Shown here: positions 33,008 through 44,508 of the stretch, piece after piece
Position numbering within the stretch: the first letter of the stretch is position 1
How the letters are laid out: each line of letters starts with the position of its first letter
Assembly: GCA_019828595.1 (NCBI GenBank)
Contig: JAHQRK010000027.1
Span: forward strand, 372,001-436,000
Direction: 5' to 3'
From: Aphanomyces cochlioides
Taxonomy: Eukaryota > Oomycota > Saprolegniomycetes > Saprolegniales > Verrucalvaceae
DNA length: 64,000 nt
Translations under genes and position numbers: made by a program
Notes under the pieces: generated by a model
The model's database searches: none
Told to the model about the DNA's origin: nothing
The model's input: only the letters and a program-made list of their open reading frames with translations

Positions 33008-34120
33008 TTAGTTCTTCTTGACGAGCTGGACAATGTCTTCGTCCATGAGAATGTGTTCCTTCCCGACCTTTTGCGGCTGATGCTTGACACTTTGGCCCCA
33101 TACGTTGGCGTACTTGAGCTGCTTGAGGATGGCTTTGTGCAATCGCATGCAGAAGTCTTCGACGGATGGATTGGCAGAGTGCAAGATGACAGGAGCGTCA
33201 TAGTCAGGAAGCTTCCCCTTGGGCTTTGTGTAAATGCGGATCATATTGCAGTAGTCCCAGATCTTCTCGAGCAACTCGTCGAGGTTCCAGCCATGGTGCG
33301 CAGAGATGAGCACGTTATGAGGCAATTGATCAATGATCGTGAGCTCTTCGATCGTCAGTTGATCAATCTTGTTGAGGACGTAGAGGCAAGGAATGTACAC
33401 GCGGTTGCCTTCGATGACGTCGATGAATTCATCGGCCGTGATGTCTTCGCGAAGCGTCACGTCGGCATTGTGGATCTTGTATTCCTTGAGAAGGGAAGCG
33501 ACTGTCTCTTGGTCGAGTTCGCTCTGTTCGCAAGTCGCAGTGTAGTTGAGACCACCCTTGTCCTTCTTGCGGAGGACGACATTCGGCGGCTTCTTGTTCA
33601 AACGAATGCCAAAGCCTTCCAATTCATGCTCAATGAGCTTCTTGTGCGTGGCAGGCTTCATGGCATCGAGAACCATCAGGATGAGGTTGCACGTGCGGGC
33701 AGTACCCATAACTTGACGACCGCGACCTTTGCCATCTTTGGCACCTTCAATAATCCCAGGCAAGTCGAGAATTTGAATACGCGCGCCACGGTAGTTGACC
33801 GTGCCAGGAATGGCAGTCAATGTTGTAAATTCGTACGACGCGGCTTCGGAAAACGTACCCGTGAGCTTTGTCAAGAGAGTCGATTTGCCGACAGATGGGA
33901 AACCCACGAGGCCCACACGCGTATCACCAGACTTGTTGACGTCGAAACCTTCGCCGCCGCCGCCACCTCCACCTCCAGATTTCCCGCCCTCCAGCACTTC
34001 ACGACGGAGTTTGGCGATCTTAGCCTTGAGAAGACACAAGTGCTTCATCGTGGCCTTGTTCTTCTGCGTGCGGTCGTACTCCGCTTGCAATTCGTTGATC
34101 CTTGCCATGGCCGAACTCAT
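33008..34120 (-). CDS. drg1: Developmentally regulated GTP-binding protein 1 (DRG1)
   Basis: Single exon, 370 residues. The start is [20 protein letters not shown] rather than an upstream in-frame Met, because DRG1 proteins begin with MSS and the TQKNKAT helix. The OBG-type GTPase shows [11 protein letters not shown] (P-loop), [31 protein letters not shown], and NKID near [14 protein letters not shown]. The C-terminal TGS domain includes [17 protein letters not shown] run of glycines (about residues 42-51) matches the linker before GEGFDV. DRG1 works with DFRP1 on translating ribosomes in eukaryotes. The 418-residue plus-strand ORF is its antisense shadow. Confidence 0.96.
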   Translation of the reverse strand: MSSAMARINELQAEYDRTQKNKATMKHLCLLKAKIAKLRREVLEGGKSGGGGGGGGEGFDVNKSGDTRVGLVGFPSVGKSTLLTKLTGTFSEAASYEFTTLTAIPGTVNYRGARIQILDLPGIIEGAKDGKGRGRQVMGTARTCNLILMVLDAMKPATHKKLIEHELEGFGIRLNKKPPNVVLRKKDKGGLNYTATCEQSELDQETVASLLKEYKIHNADVTLREDITADEFIDVIEGNRVYIPCLYVLNKIDQLTIEELTIIDQLPHNVLISAHHGWNLDELLEKIWDYCNMIRIYTKPKGKLPDYDAPVILHSANPSVEDFCMRLHKAILKQLKYANVWGQSVKHQPQKVGKEHILMDEDIVQLVKKN

Positions 34121-34862
34121 CTTGCTCCTGCTTTCTGCCTTTCGATGGCTCCAAAATTGCCAAATGAACCACTTTGTTGTTATTGGCTCATTCCAAACAT
34201 CCGGATAAACCATCTAATATCCGTATATTTTGAAATAATTTGAGCGCAGTTAGAGCTCAAACAGAAGACGCGATTGTCCGTCAAGAGACTGCTTTCTTCA
34301 TCTTGGTCAAGAACACTACTCTATTCTTCACAGCCAAAGTAAAAGCAAGGTCCGGCACTCTGATTACCTCGTCTTCAAAGAAAAATGACTGAAAAATTTG
34401 GGATTTTTCTGACGTTATGCCATCGCTCATATAAGTTTTGCAAGAAGCTTCGATTTTGTGAACAATTTAGTCAAATACTCAATATAGTTCAGTTGTCTAT
34501 CTTGAGCAGCAAATGGCAGGAATATATTGAAATCCTTCGAGTCTGTACGGTTCTTTTAGACCAATCATATTGCATTGAGCTAATATCAATGTTTGATTGG
34601 CTTTAAAGTTTCGACTTGACACCCGTGCCATTTTCCAATTTGCATCGCAGTTGAAAACCTCAAAGGTGCCACCGCAAGCTTGTGGAATGGTACGTGGACA
34701 TGTATTGCACAAGACAAACTATATTATCATCTTTGTAGAGTACCGTCGATGTTCTCAAGGCTCGGCTTGTTTCGCTTTGCTTCTTGTCTCCGTCTGGTGG
34801 TCTGTTTGAGTGGCTGGTTCGTGTTTCTGCTTGCTCTGCTCGTCTTCTTGTGGCTTTTTCGC
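34121..34862. other. Intergenic, no supported gene
   Basis: A plus-strand ORF from 34680 with Leu/Cys/Phe-rich translation mirrors low-complexity CT-rich DNA around 34760-34960. It is not supported as a gene. Confidence 0.45.
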
Positions 34863-37054
34863 TTATCTCCCCCTTCGTCCTGCTTTGTTTCTGTGGCTCT
34901 TGAGTTGGTGCGTTGCCTGGCTCTGTCCCTCTCTCTTCGCTGCACTGTGGGGTCTATTGAAGTCTGCGCTTGTTTCGGGGCTGGTCGTCAAGCAGTCTGT
35001 CATGAACACGGACGGCACGAACGACCGTAGGAATGAAAACAATGGACTCACTTTCTCGAACCACTTCATCACAGTTATTTCGTCAGGCGAAGCAATTATT
35101 TTGGTACGTGTCGTCTGCTCAAGGAAATTTGTCATTTTATTCATTAGAAAACGCCATTCAGCCATGATTTTTCGCTCTCTCTGGTTTGGTAAGTCAATCA
35201 AATGAATCTTACGATAAGGCACGATATTTCTAGATTGATTTCCAAGCCACCACAATTTCCAAGCAGTGAGGAAGTCAACGCTTGGGAATACAAAATTATC
35301 GGGGAGTATATGCAATCTCCCACCCCAAAAGAACGCTTGATCTCTGGCAATAGATGTAGTCTCAAATTCTTTTGTCGTAGTAGATAATGGATTTAACACA
35401 GAGGCTAGAGCATTTTGAATTGATTTTTCCAATAAAGCAGGTGTAATAGATCCTGCTGCAACAGAATACTCCTCCATTATTTGGCGCACTCCATTCAAGA
35501 CTTTCGGAGGAATACTAATAATCGAGTCATGGTAACGATCCAATTGCTTGTATACTTTTAGGCACACTCGTTGATTGGAGGACTGGGGATTCGTCACCAA
35601 ACAATACGAGTGACTTCAAATGAGCGAGCTTATCGCTTTCACGAAAAATCAATGTGGAAAAGAGTGGATGATTTGGTGGCAATGTGGCAACATGAAAATC
35701 ACTATGATGGACCAAAGAAGCCAACAACAATTTCAAAACACCCCAAAGATGATCCACGATGTGCAATTTAGGAAACATAGAGGCTAGGCATGTGTTGACA
35801 ATAGAGTCATTTGGTTGAGAAAAGTGGGGCGGTAAGATAGCAAAGTCAGAGCTATGCAAAGGCAGCCCAGCCACAACTCGACCTGTGAACTGGTCGCCGG
35901 CTGCCTCATATCTAAAGTATCTTTCCATAACATTACCTATCGACCACCCACAACGAACACATACACTGATAACTGATGGACCACCAGTAGATCCAGAACA
36001 AGCAAATGTAGCGACACCCTTCCTTATGGAATGACTTCCATAATCCTTTCTTTCACTTGTTGTTCCACCAAAACCAAGCAATCTTGCGAGAGATTTACCA
36101 AAACGATCCTATATCATTTTAAGATTTATCCTACCATTTAAACTTATTTTACCTTTTGTTTTGAGCCTAGGAAAAAGGCTCCAGTGGAAATTTGGCTATT
36201 ACAAGAAAGATAAAGCCCCAAAGCGACAAACAAGCAAATTCCTGGTTTCAAAGGATTTGCATAACAATGCCTTGAATCTTTATTTGTTGTTCCTATAATA
36301 AATTAATTTAAAATCACTATGTTTATACCTTCTTGTTGAGACTTTGTTTTGAAAAACGTGATGCCAATTGCATCATCTTCACTCGAGATATGATCAAATC
36401 TAATGAAGTTAAATTTAAGCTGTTTGAAAAGGGCAAACCTTATTGTTTCTGTGGATTGCGATCTACTCATTAAATTCCACGTAATTATCAAGTAAAGATG
36501 GGTAAAGCCACTGTCGCTCAATTGAAGGCTCTTTTCAGCAAGTGATTCATATATCATAAATGTAAGAGGCCTTTTTCCTGTGTAATCTTTGTCACCAACT
36601 TGCATGTTGGTTGCCATTGACTTTTTGATACCTATTGTAAATTAAATAATTAACTATATAAACCAGACTCTACCAGAAAAGACCAATTTGAGGTCATCAC
36701 CATACTCGTCAGGAAGAGCTACATTTTTGTCTTTGTATAAGCTCTTCAATGAGCTACGATAACCACTGAGGGTCCCAGCGGTAAGCTTCGGTTTGTTTTG
36801 AATGCACCATTCTATAAATTCCAGAAAATGGTCATAAGAAAATACAGAGAGATCAATGGTCGTTCCGTCTTTTGACTCATCGCATGGCTTAAGAAGGTTG
36901 TTCCTGCCAGTAAGAGAACACCATTTTTAATCTGGTTCACACCAGACATATATTTCGCCCTAGACTCTTCCGAAATGCGATTTCTTCTTGCATCTGCAAT
37001 TGTAAAATCACGTCGATCGTCCTCCATGCTATATGACAAAAAAGAAAGTGACAA
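34863..37054 (-). mobile_element. Crypton-like element: tyrosine recombinase with GCR1_C-like domain
   Basis: Minus-strand exons or frame pieces read in order. An N-terminal helical part MEDDRRDFTIADARRNRISE (from about 37027) comes first, then recombinase core segments LTFMIYESLAEKSLQLSD and WNLMSRSQSTETIRF (box I Arg). Next are FFKTKSQQEG, SHSIRKGVATFACSG (HxxR), then VRCGWSIGNVMERYFRY (third box and catalytic Tyr). The downstream frame 35600-34863 carries FVFPSVDFLTAWKLWWLG then PYRKIHLIDLP, resembling the GCR1_C DNA-binding domain found in Cryptons. Frames change at several points; some changes look like 40-50-nt introns, but not all were resolved, so I cannot say whether it is intact. 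Element ends were not found. Confidence 0.72.
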
Positions 37055-37617
37055 GGATTCTTTGTCAAATTGTCTATTTTCCTGTTTTATGATTGGCTTA
37101 TATTCCCGCAGAAAGATCGTTCTGTGCGTTCTTGACCACTCAAATCTTCCTCAAAAATATTTTATAGCATACAAACATCATGTCCAAATTTAATTAAAAT
37201 AAAAAATTACCTTGTGATTTCTGGAAATCCCTGGACAAAATTTGTGTAAATGCATAGAAAAGTCAAGTATTTTTCTGTGAATTCTGGAGAATGTGCTTTT
37301 GAGCAAAATTTCGGATATAGGCGTGATTTGTTGAGTCGTTTATCAATCATTTTGATTGGCTAATACGACATTCAAGATCCATTTCGACAAATCAAATGCT
37401 GATATTGAAAAATCAGCCAATGGGATCGGATTAGTTCTTTGGCGTGATTCGATTGCGCCGCTGCCCAAAATTTGTATCAAATCAATAATATGTATTGAGA
37501 TTTCAATACATTTATCAAGTAATTAAATCTTCTTTGTGAAATTAAATGTATCACTTGAAAAATGTATTAAAACCAATAATTCGCATTTAATATATTGAAA
37601 ATCATTTGAAGGTATGT
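37055..37617. other. AT-rich spacer, nothing seen
   Basis: No coding frame. CCAATCAAAATGATTGGC-like partial palindromes occur near 37330-37380. Confidence 0.4.
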
Positions 37618-38690
37618 TTACGAGCGGTTTGATATTAGGATTTGGTTGGAATATTTGGTGAGACATATGAGTTTTGTGAAAATATAAAGTAGTGAGGAAC
37701 TGTTCTCTCCGTAGTGCCTGAGTCGGGTGGCATGATGTTGATTGAGGGAGCCGTCACGAAGGTCTTGGATCTCATAAATCCAGTCATTAATTGTCGAAAA
37801 TACACGAAACAGACCTTCCCACTTGACACTGAGTTTACTCAAACCATGCGTTTGGCGTTTAGTAATAAGGACGTAGTCGCCAATTTCAAAGTTGGCTCGT
37901 TTAACTCGACGTCGCATATTGAGCTGTTTGCGACGGGCATCACGGTGTTGTTGTACCACTTGGTCCAAGCTGAGATGCAGAGGATCAAATTCGCGGGAGG
38001 CTTCGGCTAAGATTTTTTTTTTATTTTCCAAGATGGTGGATTGACAAATGCCTTTGTAATGGGATGTGGGGCAACTGGGTTAGCCTTAAACGGTCTCCAA
38101 AAAGAGAAGCGCCTTAGCTGGTGGCACTACATCTAATTTGGCCGATGGGGAGTGATTCATTGCCGATTGGATCAAAGGGAGGACTAAGCGTCACACCTTG
38201 ATTGACACCTTCATTTTAGAGAGTAAACAATGAAAGAGCTTCAGAACCAGGTGGTTGGCAACGTCAATGGTGCCATTGGACCAAGAACAATATGCCAGTG
38301 TAAAATGATGTTCCAACGTGTACTCGTGGGTCAACTCTTCCATAACGCGGTTGCGAAAGTGGCTACCGCAGTCACTGATCAGAACATGGGGTGGGCCAAT
38401 TTCAGGGAGCCATATAATGAGACCAGCTACAGCGGCAGCAAAATTTGGTGAGTCGCAAGCAAGTAATCTAGAATTACCTGTCAAATCTTCTTTGAGAACA
38501 TGGAAAGGTATCCACCATCCAAGGAGAGAAAGTCAAAATGCTGTACTTCGTAGCGTTCCGTTGAGTTGAAGGTTTCTGCATGGGGGTGCGGAACTGAACT
38601 GCCATCAGTACGAAAATAGTGCAAACAGCCCTCCACAAAGCGTGAAATGTCGTGCGACATATTTGACCAGGTCATCGAGACCGCTCAGGC
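37618..38690 (-). pseudogene. Retrotransposon integrase relic
   Basis: Three minus-strand fragments in the order of a Ty3/gypsy integrase. One (38675-38481) includes FNSTERYEVQHFDFLSLDGG, where a catalytic-core Asp sits. The second (38484-38191) reads GPPHVLISDCGSHFRNRVME with the second Asp, and SWSNGTIDVANH, where the expected Glu reads Asp. The third (38031-37618) has a C-terminal binding region (FEIGDYVLITKRQTHGLSKL). The fragments are in different frames, with stops and a poly-T run near 38013-38022. RT and LTRs were not found. This is a different family from the element at 10.6-21.4 kb. Confidence 0.7.
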
Positions 38691-40161
38691 CCATATGGCC
38701 AATAACAAGTACCCGTAATTGAAGCAGACATCCTCAAAATAGTATTTTGTTTTCACGGGCAGGCGCTCGCGAGTGACTTATTCCTCGTGGACAACCCGTG
38801 TGCATAATCTATCCCAGTGGCGTAGGGAGCAAGAATAATTTATTCCCATCACGACGACAGCAAAGTAATCTATTCGAATAATTCACGTGCAACATGCATT
38901 ATCCATTATAGAAAGTTATCTTATGCTCTTCAGACATGATCTAAGATACATCGTCGATGCCCCAGAAGTCCTTGTTGGCGTTCGAGAACATTTTCTGTTC
39001 AAAACTTTGCGGGCTCATTGCACGGCGTCGGTCGGTGAAGGCGTACTTGGATTGCGAAAAGAATCTTTCGCACATATTCGACGTTAGACGGACAAAACGG
39101 CAATCCATATAGGCGGGTTCGCCACCCGACTTCTTCATGCGTTTTTCAGCCCTTTCAGCGAGACTAGAGCGCTCAATGCGCTCTTCACTTAGTGTTACCA
39201 CTTCAACTCGCAAATTTTGTACACAAAGATGTTCCCTCTCATTCAGAGTGTTTGTCATACCTCTCAAAATTTTTACCACAGCATTTTCAAATTCGATGTT
39301 CGCGACAATGCCCGCTTCCGTCGAGAGACGACACGCGGCGCCGGGATATTCTTCGATGGCTTGATGAAACAAGTTTCACACGTCTACTAGAGTAGTATGC
39401 TGGGACTGGAGTGCAACGGTTGCGGTGTCAAGGTGAAGGAAGGCGAGCAAGAGGCCTTCGATGCTACTGTCCTGATCGACAGACGGCATCAAAGCCTCAA
39501 CATCACGATCACCAACACATGGTAGGAAACTCTTGATATCCCAGTAGCGCTGGAGCATGTGGAAGGTAAAACTTCAGCGCGTTGCATTCTTCGTCTTAGC
39601 CACCAAAGGCGCAACTTCGTAGCCTGCACGACATGTCGCAACTTTTTCATGAGCTCGTTGGCTATATTAACCGAATTTTCGTGAGCGGTCAAAATATCTT
39701 TGACAGAAAGATTGAAACGGTGACTCGCACAACCGATCAATGGGAGGCCACGAATAACCATCATTGCGCGATTGGTTCAACAATTATTACCGATCAAAAC
39801 CATCACATTCTCCAATATCTTGCCAAATAAATTGAGCACAAATTCAAAATATTCCTTGTAGGCTAACGCAGTCAGAGATTCCTCGTCATTGATTGGCGAA
39901 AAAGATAATAATGTATTTTTGTAGCCAACCACATCACTCGAGGGAAAAGTAGCAAAACTCGCAACAAAATGGGTCGAACCAGAGGGCAAGACCAAATCAA
40001 ATTTGGGAGGCAAGAGGCGGGCAATTTTGATTTCAAGGTGGCCAGCCAGTGAGGCCATCCACTTCATCAGTGTGCTTTCGGATATATGATCTAATTTACT
40101 GTACTTTCGAGTCACACACGGCATTAGGAATAACAGGGTTGTCCGAGTCAAAGGAGACATA

Positions 40162-41788
40162 CTGTAAACGCTGTAATAGTACCGCCGGAGGTACTAAATT
40201 AGTACCACCCCCTGAAGGGGGCGGTACAATTAGAATACCTCTATAAAATTATATCTCACTCAATGACCAGATATTAGAAGATACAGAGATCAGATAAAAG
40301 GGTGTGCTTCCACTCATTGTCGAAGATGCCGAAGAAGTCATACAGCCTCGACTTTAAGCTGGAGGCCATTGAACACGCCAAGGCGACAAGCAAACATGAA
40401 GCTGCAAAAAAGTTCAAGGTGAACCGACGTTGTATTCAAGATTGGATGAAACAAGAGTCAGAACTCCGTGACCAATCTGCAATGAAACCAAGTGCCAAGC
40501 GACTCAGTGGCGGCGGCAGGTTGCTTGTTAAGGGTAGCGAGGAACACGACAGTATCATATTCGATCGAATTATATACGATCGTTGTCATCACTTTCGTGT
40601 TACTCGTCAACGAGTCATCCTGTGGGGTCGTGAATTGAGTGAGGAACTGCAAATCCCTCTTGCATGTTCTGAAGGATGGTTGCAATGCTTCATGAAGCGC
40701 CATGATCTTGTCCTTCGCCAAGGCACAAGGAAACCCATCTTGAGCGATGACCAAGTTATTCAGCGTGGTATATCCTTTGTCCTCAACACCAGAGCGATAA
40801 TCAACAGCCACGTGGTCCCATTAGCGCATGTGTACAACATTGATGAGACCGCAATATTTTTTGACCATGCCAATCAAGGAACAATTGAGATACGTGGCTC
40901 GAGAGATGTTCCGATTAAGTCTTTTGGCTTGGAGAAGACACGAATCACTGAAGTCATGGCCGCGAATGCAATGGGAAAGAAGAAGAAACCTTGCCATTTG
41001 GTTCGTCCAAAGGATGTCAATGGCGACCAAATCTACACCGATGCAAAAGGCTATGTTGTGTGTGCGACGCCAAATGCGTGGATGAATTCTGAAACCTTTA
41101 TATGGTACATTGCATACGAGTTTGCGTATCATCCCCGACCATTATTGCTTATATTCGACAGTGCTCGCTCTCATATATCGTTGTCCGTGAAGTCGTTTCT
41201 CCACAGCCAGAACATCTTGTTTGCTGTGATCCCTGGAGGCATGACAGGTTTCTGTCAACCTGCCGATGTAGGTTGGTTCAAACCATTGAAATTACACCTA
41301 GAACACGAGACTGACGACTGGAAGAGAAATGGGCCTTTTGAATTTACTCGTGGAAATCGTATCAAATCTCCTCCACTACAAGTTTACAGCCTATGGGTTA
41401 AGCGCTCCTGGGATATGGTGACTCCAGAGAGTATTGTGAAGAGTTTTAGACGCTGCGTTGTCGGTCGAAACGAGGAGCTTGGGCTGTCAAGACACGATCA
41501 ATATGGTGAACGATTTTTTCAAACTTTGCAAACAATGGAGAATTCTGCTGATGACGGCCAAGAAGAAACCAAAAGTGACGACGGCGACGATTGGAATGCA
41601 GTGGAAGCCTTGCTTGGTGACTTCGAGGATATTATGTGCAATGATGATGTGTAGAGATGTAAATCTCTATAATATTATATTCAATTTTTGTCCAAAATAT
41701 ACTTTTATAGAGGTATGCATATTGAGAGGTATGTGGTACTTGAGGGAGGTACTATTACGGGGGGGAGGTACTATTAGAGCGTTTACAG
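40162..41788 (+). mobile_element. pogo-type DNA transposon, apparently complete
   Basis: 1627 bp flanked by a TA target dinucleotide on both sides (40160-40161 and 41789-41790). Terminal inverted repeats: CTGTAAACGCTGTAATAGTA at the left, CTGTAAACGCTCTAATAGTA on the complement of the right end, 19 of 20 matching. GGTACTA units recur inside both ends. It contains one open transposase gene. Confidence 0.92.
40326..41654 (+). CDS. pogo-type DDE transposase (CENP-B HTH), intact
   Basis: A 442-residue ORF starting MPKKSYSLDFKLEAIEHAK; an upstream in-frame Met 8 codons earlier is less likely. The N-terminal psq-type HTH is SLDFKLEAIEHAKATSKHEA to RRCIQDWMKQ. A CENP-B-type second HTH region includes GWLQCFMKRHDLVLRQGTRK. 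The DDE_1 catalytic core has Asp in VYNIDETAIFF, Asp in LLIFDSARSH and the third acidic residue in CQPADVGWFKPLK. The C-terminus is acidic. No stops, frameshifts or introns were found and the element has matching termini, so it could be active. It would cut at TA sites in the nucleus. Confidence 0.93.
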   Translation: MPKKSYSLDFKLEAIEHAKATSKHEAAKKFKVNRRCIQDWMKQESELRDQSAMKPSAKRLSGGGRLLVKGSEEHDSIIFDRIIYDRCHHFRVTRQRVILWGRELSEELQIPLACSEGWLQCFMKRHDLVLRQGTRKPILSDDQVIQRGISFVLNTRAIINSHVVPLAHVYNIDETAIFFDHANQGTIEIRGSRDVPIKSFGLEKTRITEVMAANAMGKKKKPCHLVRPKDVNGDQIYTDAKGYVVCATPNAWMNSETFIWYIAYEFAYHPRPLLLIFDSARSHISLSVKSFLHSQNILFAVIPGGMTGFCQPADVGWFKPLKLHLEHETDDWKRNGPFEFTRGNRIKSPPLQVYSLWVKRSWDMVTPESIVKSFRRCVVGRNEELGLSRHDQYGERFFQTLQTMENSADDGQEETKSDDGDDWNAVEALLGDFEDIMCNDDV

Positions 41789-41943
41789 TACTTGGGGTGG
41801 CAAGTCATAATGTGATTAGTGTATCCCGCGCCGATTTGAGTCCGTTTTGTGCCACATTTGCATTGCCAGACGTTGGAAGTTGGCGATAAGCGCGTGAAAT
41901 AGATTTCAGCCAGCTTGCGGCCTATGAGAGGACGTTTGGGTTC

Positions 41944-43276
41944 GTTCGTTGTGCCGAGACAATGAAGTTATGATCCTCTCTTAGTTCATTTTCGGTAGAC
42001 TATTTGAATGGCCACAATGTGATGGAAAAGGTTGTCCATTCATAAAATCCAATGAACAAGAATACTGAGAATAATCGCTTCAATAAAAATAAATTATTGA
42101 ATTACGAAGTTTTTTTCTATAATTTATTCCATATAACGATTGTTAGAAATAATTGACGAAATAAATTATTCTATTTTATGTATTTAAATATATTTAAATA
42201 GAAATATTTTTTTAGGATGTCTGAATCTCTTTTGGAATCCAAATGCGATGCCTATCAGTCGTAAAGAGGTCACGTTCCACATCCAAATGCAAAGTCAGAT
42301 CGGGGTAGTTTGCGCAGTATTGATCTTGCACTGACTTGATGACGGCGAAACACATTTCTCTGGATGGAATTTGAGACAACGTTGTGAAAGGACAACGCAG
42401 AGTGTTTTGGACAGTACCTACCAATCAAATTGACAGGATTGGTTCAATGCGCGGTTTATTCAATCACGCCAAAAATGGAAATTTGCAGCAAAAGCACAAT
42501 AATTCACATTTAATATATGAGACCCCGGCAGACAAAATGATGGATACTGCTTTTTTCTTGAAGTTAGATGGCCTTAGATACTCAACTTATTTTCTATCGC
42601 ATTTGCTGTTGTAACCTGGCTCGCTTAACACGCTTTGCAGCTTCGCTCACATCTTCAGTTGGCTTGTTGTAATAGCCGCAGTTCTGAAATTCCCCCGGAA
42701 CGTATGGACGGATTTTTGTGTTCAAATCTCGCGCCTTTCGGGATTGGCAGAAGGGCAATCCAGCCTTGGCAATAATTCCACAACATAGTAGCTCTTTCAC
42801 TTGCAACAACAATACCGTCATATACCCTCCTTAAGTCGAATTTCTTGGGCTCGGCGCGCAGGTGGCGCCGGCACTCAACAATACCAGGTTCGTCACTGCG
42901 CATTCTTAAGAGGGAATACTTGAGAGGCGGGGGGATAGCGTATATAGAAAAATGGAGCACCAAATTTTCGACTTTTTCATTTCGCCATATTGACCTCTGT
43001 AGTTTCGAGGATTGGTTGAGCGTTAAAAAAGAGAGTTAATTCTGTCTTCTACGTCCGATAAGCCTTCGGGACGCTCGAGAAATGAAGTCTCAAAGTCGGC
43101 GATTTACGCAGATTTTCCTCTCCAAAGACCTATTTAGACAAAATGTCCTTAATTATGGTAGAATGATAGTAGTCAGTAAGGAAAAATCCTTGAATAAAGA
43201 CTGTGACGACAGCGAGAGTACGATAGAAGAAATGTGGGTCTGAAGCTTAGTACCCTAAAGTGTCGTTGGCCCAAGT
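41944..43276 (-). other. Degenerate coding traces, family unknown
   Basis: Minus-strand fragments at 42963-42594 (EPGIVECRRHLRAEPKKFDL; IRPYVPGEFQNCGYYNKP in another frame) and 42424-42212 (REMCFAVIKSVQDQYCANYP; ending HRIWIPKEIQTS) look protein-like but are broken. AT-rich flanks near 42085-42140 resemble the sequence near 4985-5012 (both contain TTACGAAGT followed by a T-run and ATAACG), hinting at shared transposon ends. Confidence 0.3.
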
Positions 43277-43946
43277 ACTACACCATTTGCCGGTTTAGTT
43301 CGTTTAACTTGCGATATATTTCGTATCATTTGCAATATATTTCGTATCAGTGCAATATATTTCGTATGACTTGCATTTAATTTCGTGGTCGGCAACGAAA
43401 ATCGATTTATATTTCGCATGACTTGCATTATATTTCATACCTCTTGCATTTAATTTCATATTTTTTGCTTATATTTCGTATCACGTGCATTTAAATTCGT
43501 ATAAATGCAAAATATATTCAACGTCCTATTGAGATATGAAGTTTCACATGTGTTGCAGTGTTGGCTTGAGCTATGAATTTGCGACGGGCAAGCGCATATG
43601 AACTCTGCCGAGCTTGCTTGATGCTCGCATTGACGTATATAGTGATTGAAGCATCCCATCAATTTCTTATGAGTTCGATAACAATTTTTTGTTAAATTTT
43701 CTATGGACTTTTTCTCTTTTCTGCGAATTTAAATGCACGTGATACGAAATATAAGCAAAGAATATGAAATTAAATGCAAGAGGTATGAAATATAATGCAA
43801 GTCCTGCGAAATATAAATCGATTTTCGTCGCCGACCACGAAATTAAATGCAAGTCATACGAAATATATTGCACTGATACGAAATATATTGCAAACGATAC
43901 GAAATATATCGCAAGTTAAACGAACTAAACCAGCAAATGGTGTAGT
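43277..43946. repeat. Foldback element copy 1, 670 bp
   Basis: Starts ACTACACCATTTGC and ends with its complement GCAAATGGTGTAGT. The arms are about 240 bp each, inverted and nearly complementary, surrounding a unique core (about 43525-43700). Each arm is built of ~21-bp near-tandem units around ACGAAATATATTGCAAG. No coding frame was seen, and no flanking direct repeat was visible here. Confidence 0.88.
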
Positions 43947-44262
43947 TTAGATTAAACTGAATACTTGTATGTTTCAGATGTTTTGTTGACACTAGGGTTC
44001 GTTTCAATTACTGGATAAAAACATGAGAAATGACAAAAAGGAGACTTTTTGCTCAACGCAAAATCTTGAAAACTACATCGGAATGAGTCCTAACTGAAAC
44101 TTGGATCGCTCGTAGCTCGTTCATCTCGATATATTATGACGATAATTCCTCGTTCTATGTGCTTAGATTTGTCTGTTCTATATATCTTGATAGTTGCAGG
44201 CCTCGTCTTGGCCCAGGAGAAAGGTTGGTAGCTCAAAAATTTGCCAAAATTACCCCCTTGTC
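43947..44262. other. Spacer with a lone hAT-like terminus
   Basis: TAGGGTTCG at 43993-44001 matches the terminus of the MITE at 9462. No partner end was found. No gene was seen. Confidence 0.35.
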
Positions 44263-44508
44263 TTAAGAATTCTCTGTTAAGATTTGGTGCTTTTGGATGC
44301 CTTTTAAGTTGGAGAACAGTTCGTCGACGATTGTCTTGTAGTCACTGAAAGGTGACTCTTCATTTTCCAGCGAAATACATTTGTTTGTTGTCGACGACTT
44401 TTCAACGACATCAACGATGTGCTCAAACGTCCAACAATCCGTCTTATGAAACCTCTTTCTCGTGTGCCCGAAGCCTCGGTCGCAGGCATTTTTTGTGTGA
44501 CCTTTCAC
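44263..44508 (-). pseudogene. Transposon-derived ORF fragment (GHTKNxCDRGFG type)
   Basis: An 81-codon frame reading KGHTKNACDRGFGHTRKRFH then CWTFEHIVDVVEKS. This resembles the C-terminal segment (GHT...D..FG) of the DDE-like proteins repeated in oomycete genomes, possibly of the DUF7869 kind. The rest of such a protein is absent, so it is a fragment. The family name is uncertain. Confidence 0.4.

Larger units (their letters stand above)
38941..41943 (-). pseudogene. hAT-type transposase relic with BED finger, split by a pogo element
   Basis: Reading the minus strand from 41943, a BED zinc finger appears (WQCKCGTKRTQIGAG then NHIMTCHPKY), which runs into the insertion site of the pogo element at 41789. 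On the other side (40161 downward) the reading resumes with VSFDSDNPVIPNA. A core follows with LIGCASHRFNLSVKDILTAH and a C-terminal hAT dimerisation region (MCERFFSQSKYAFTDRRRAM). Frames change at least three times and there are stops, so it is dead. The decay is older than the pogo insertion, whose own gene is intact. Confidence 0.72.

Noticed and set aside
32987..34243. 418-codon plus-strand ORF
   Set aside because: It lies antisense to DRG1, whose minus-strand motifs are unmistakable. Its translation matches no family.
34680..35030. Hydrophobic Leu/Cys/Phe-rich plus-strand ORF
   Set aside because: Translation of CT-rich low-complexity DNA, with no conserved pattern.
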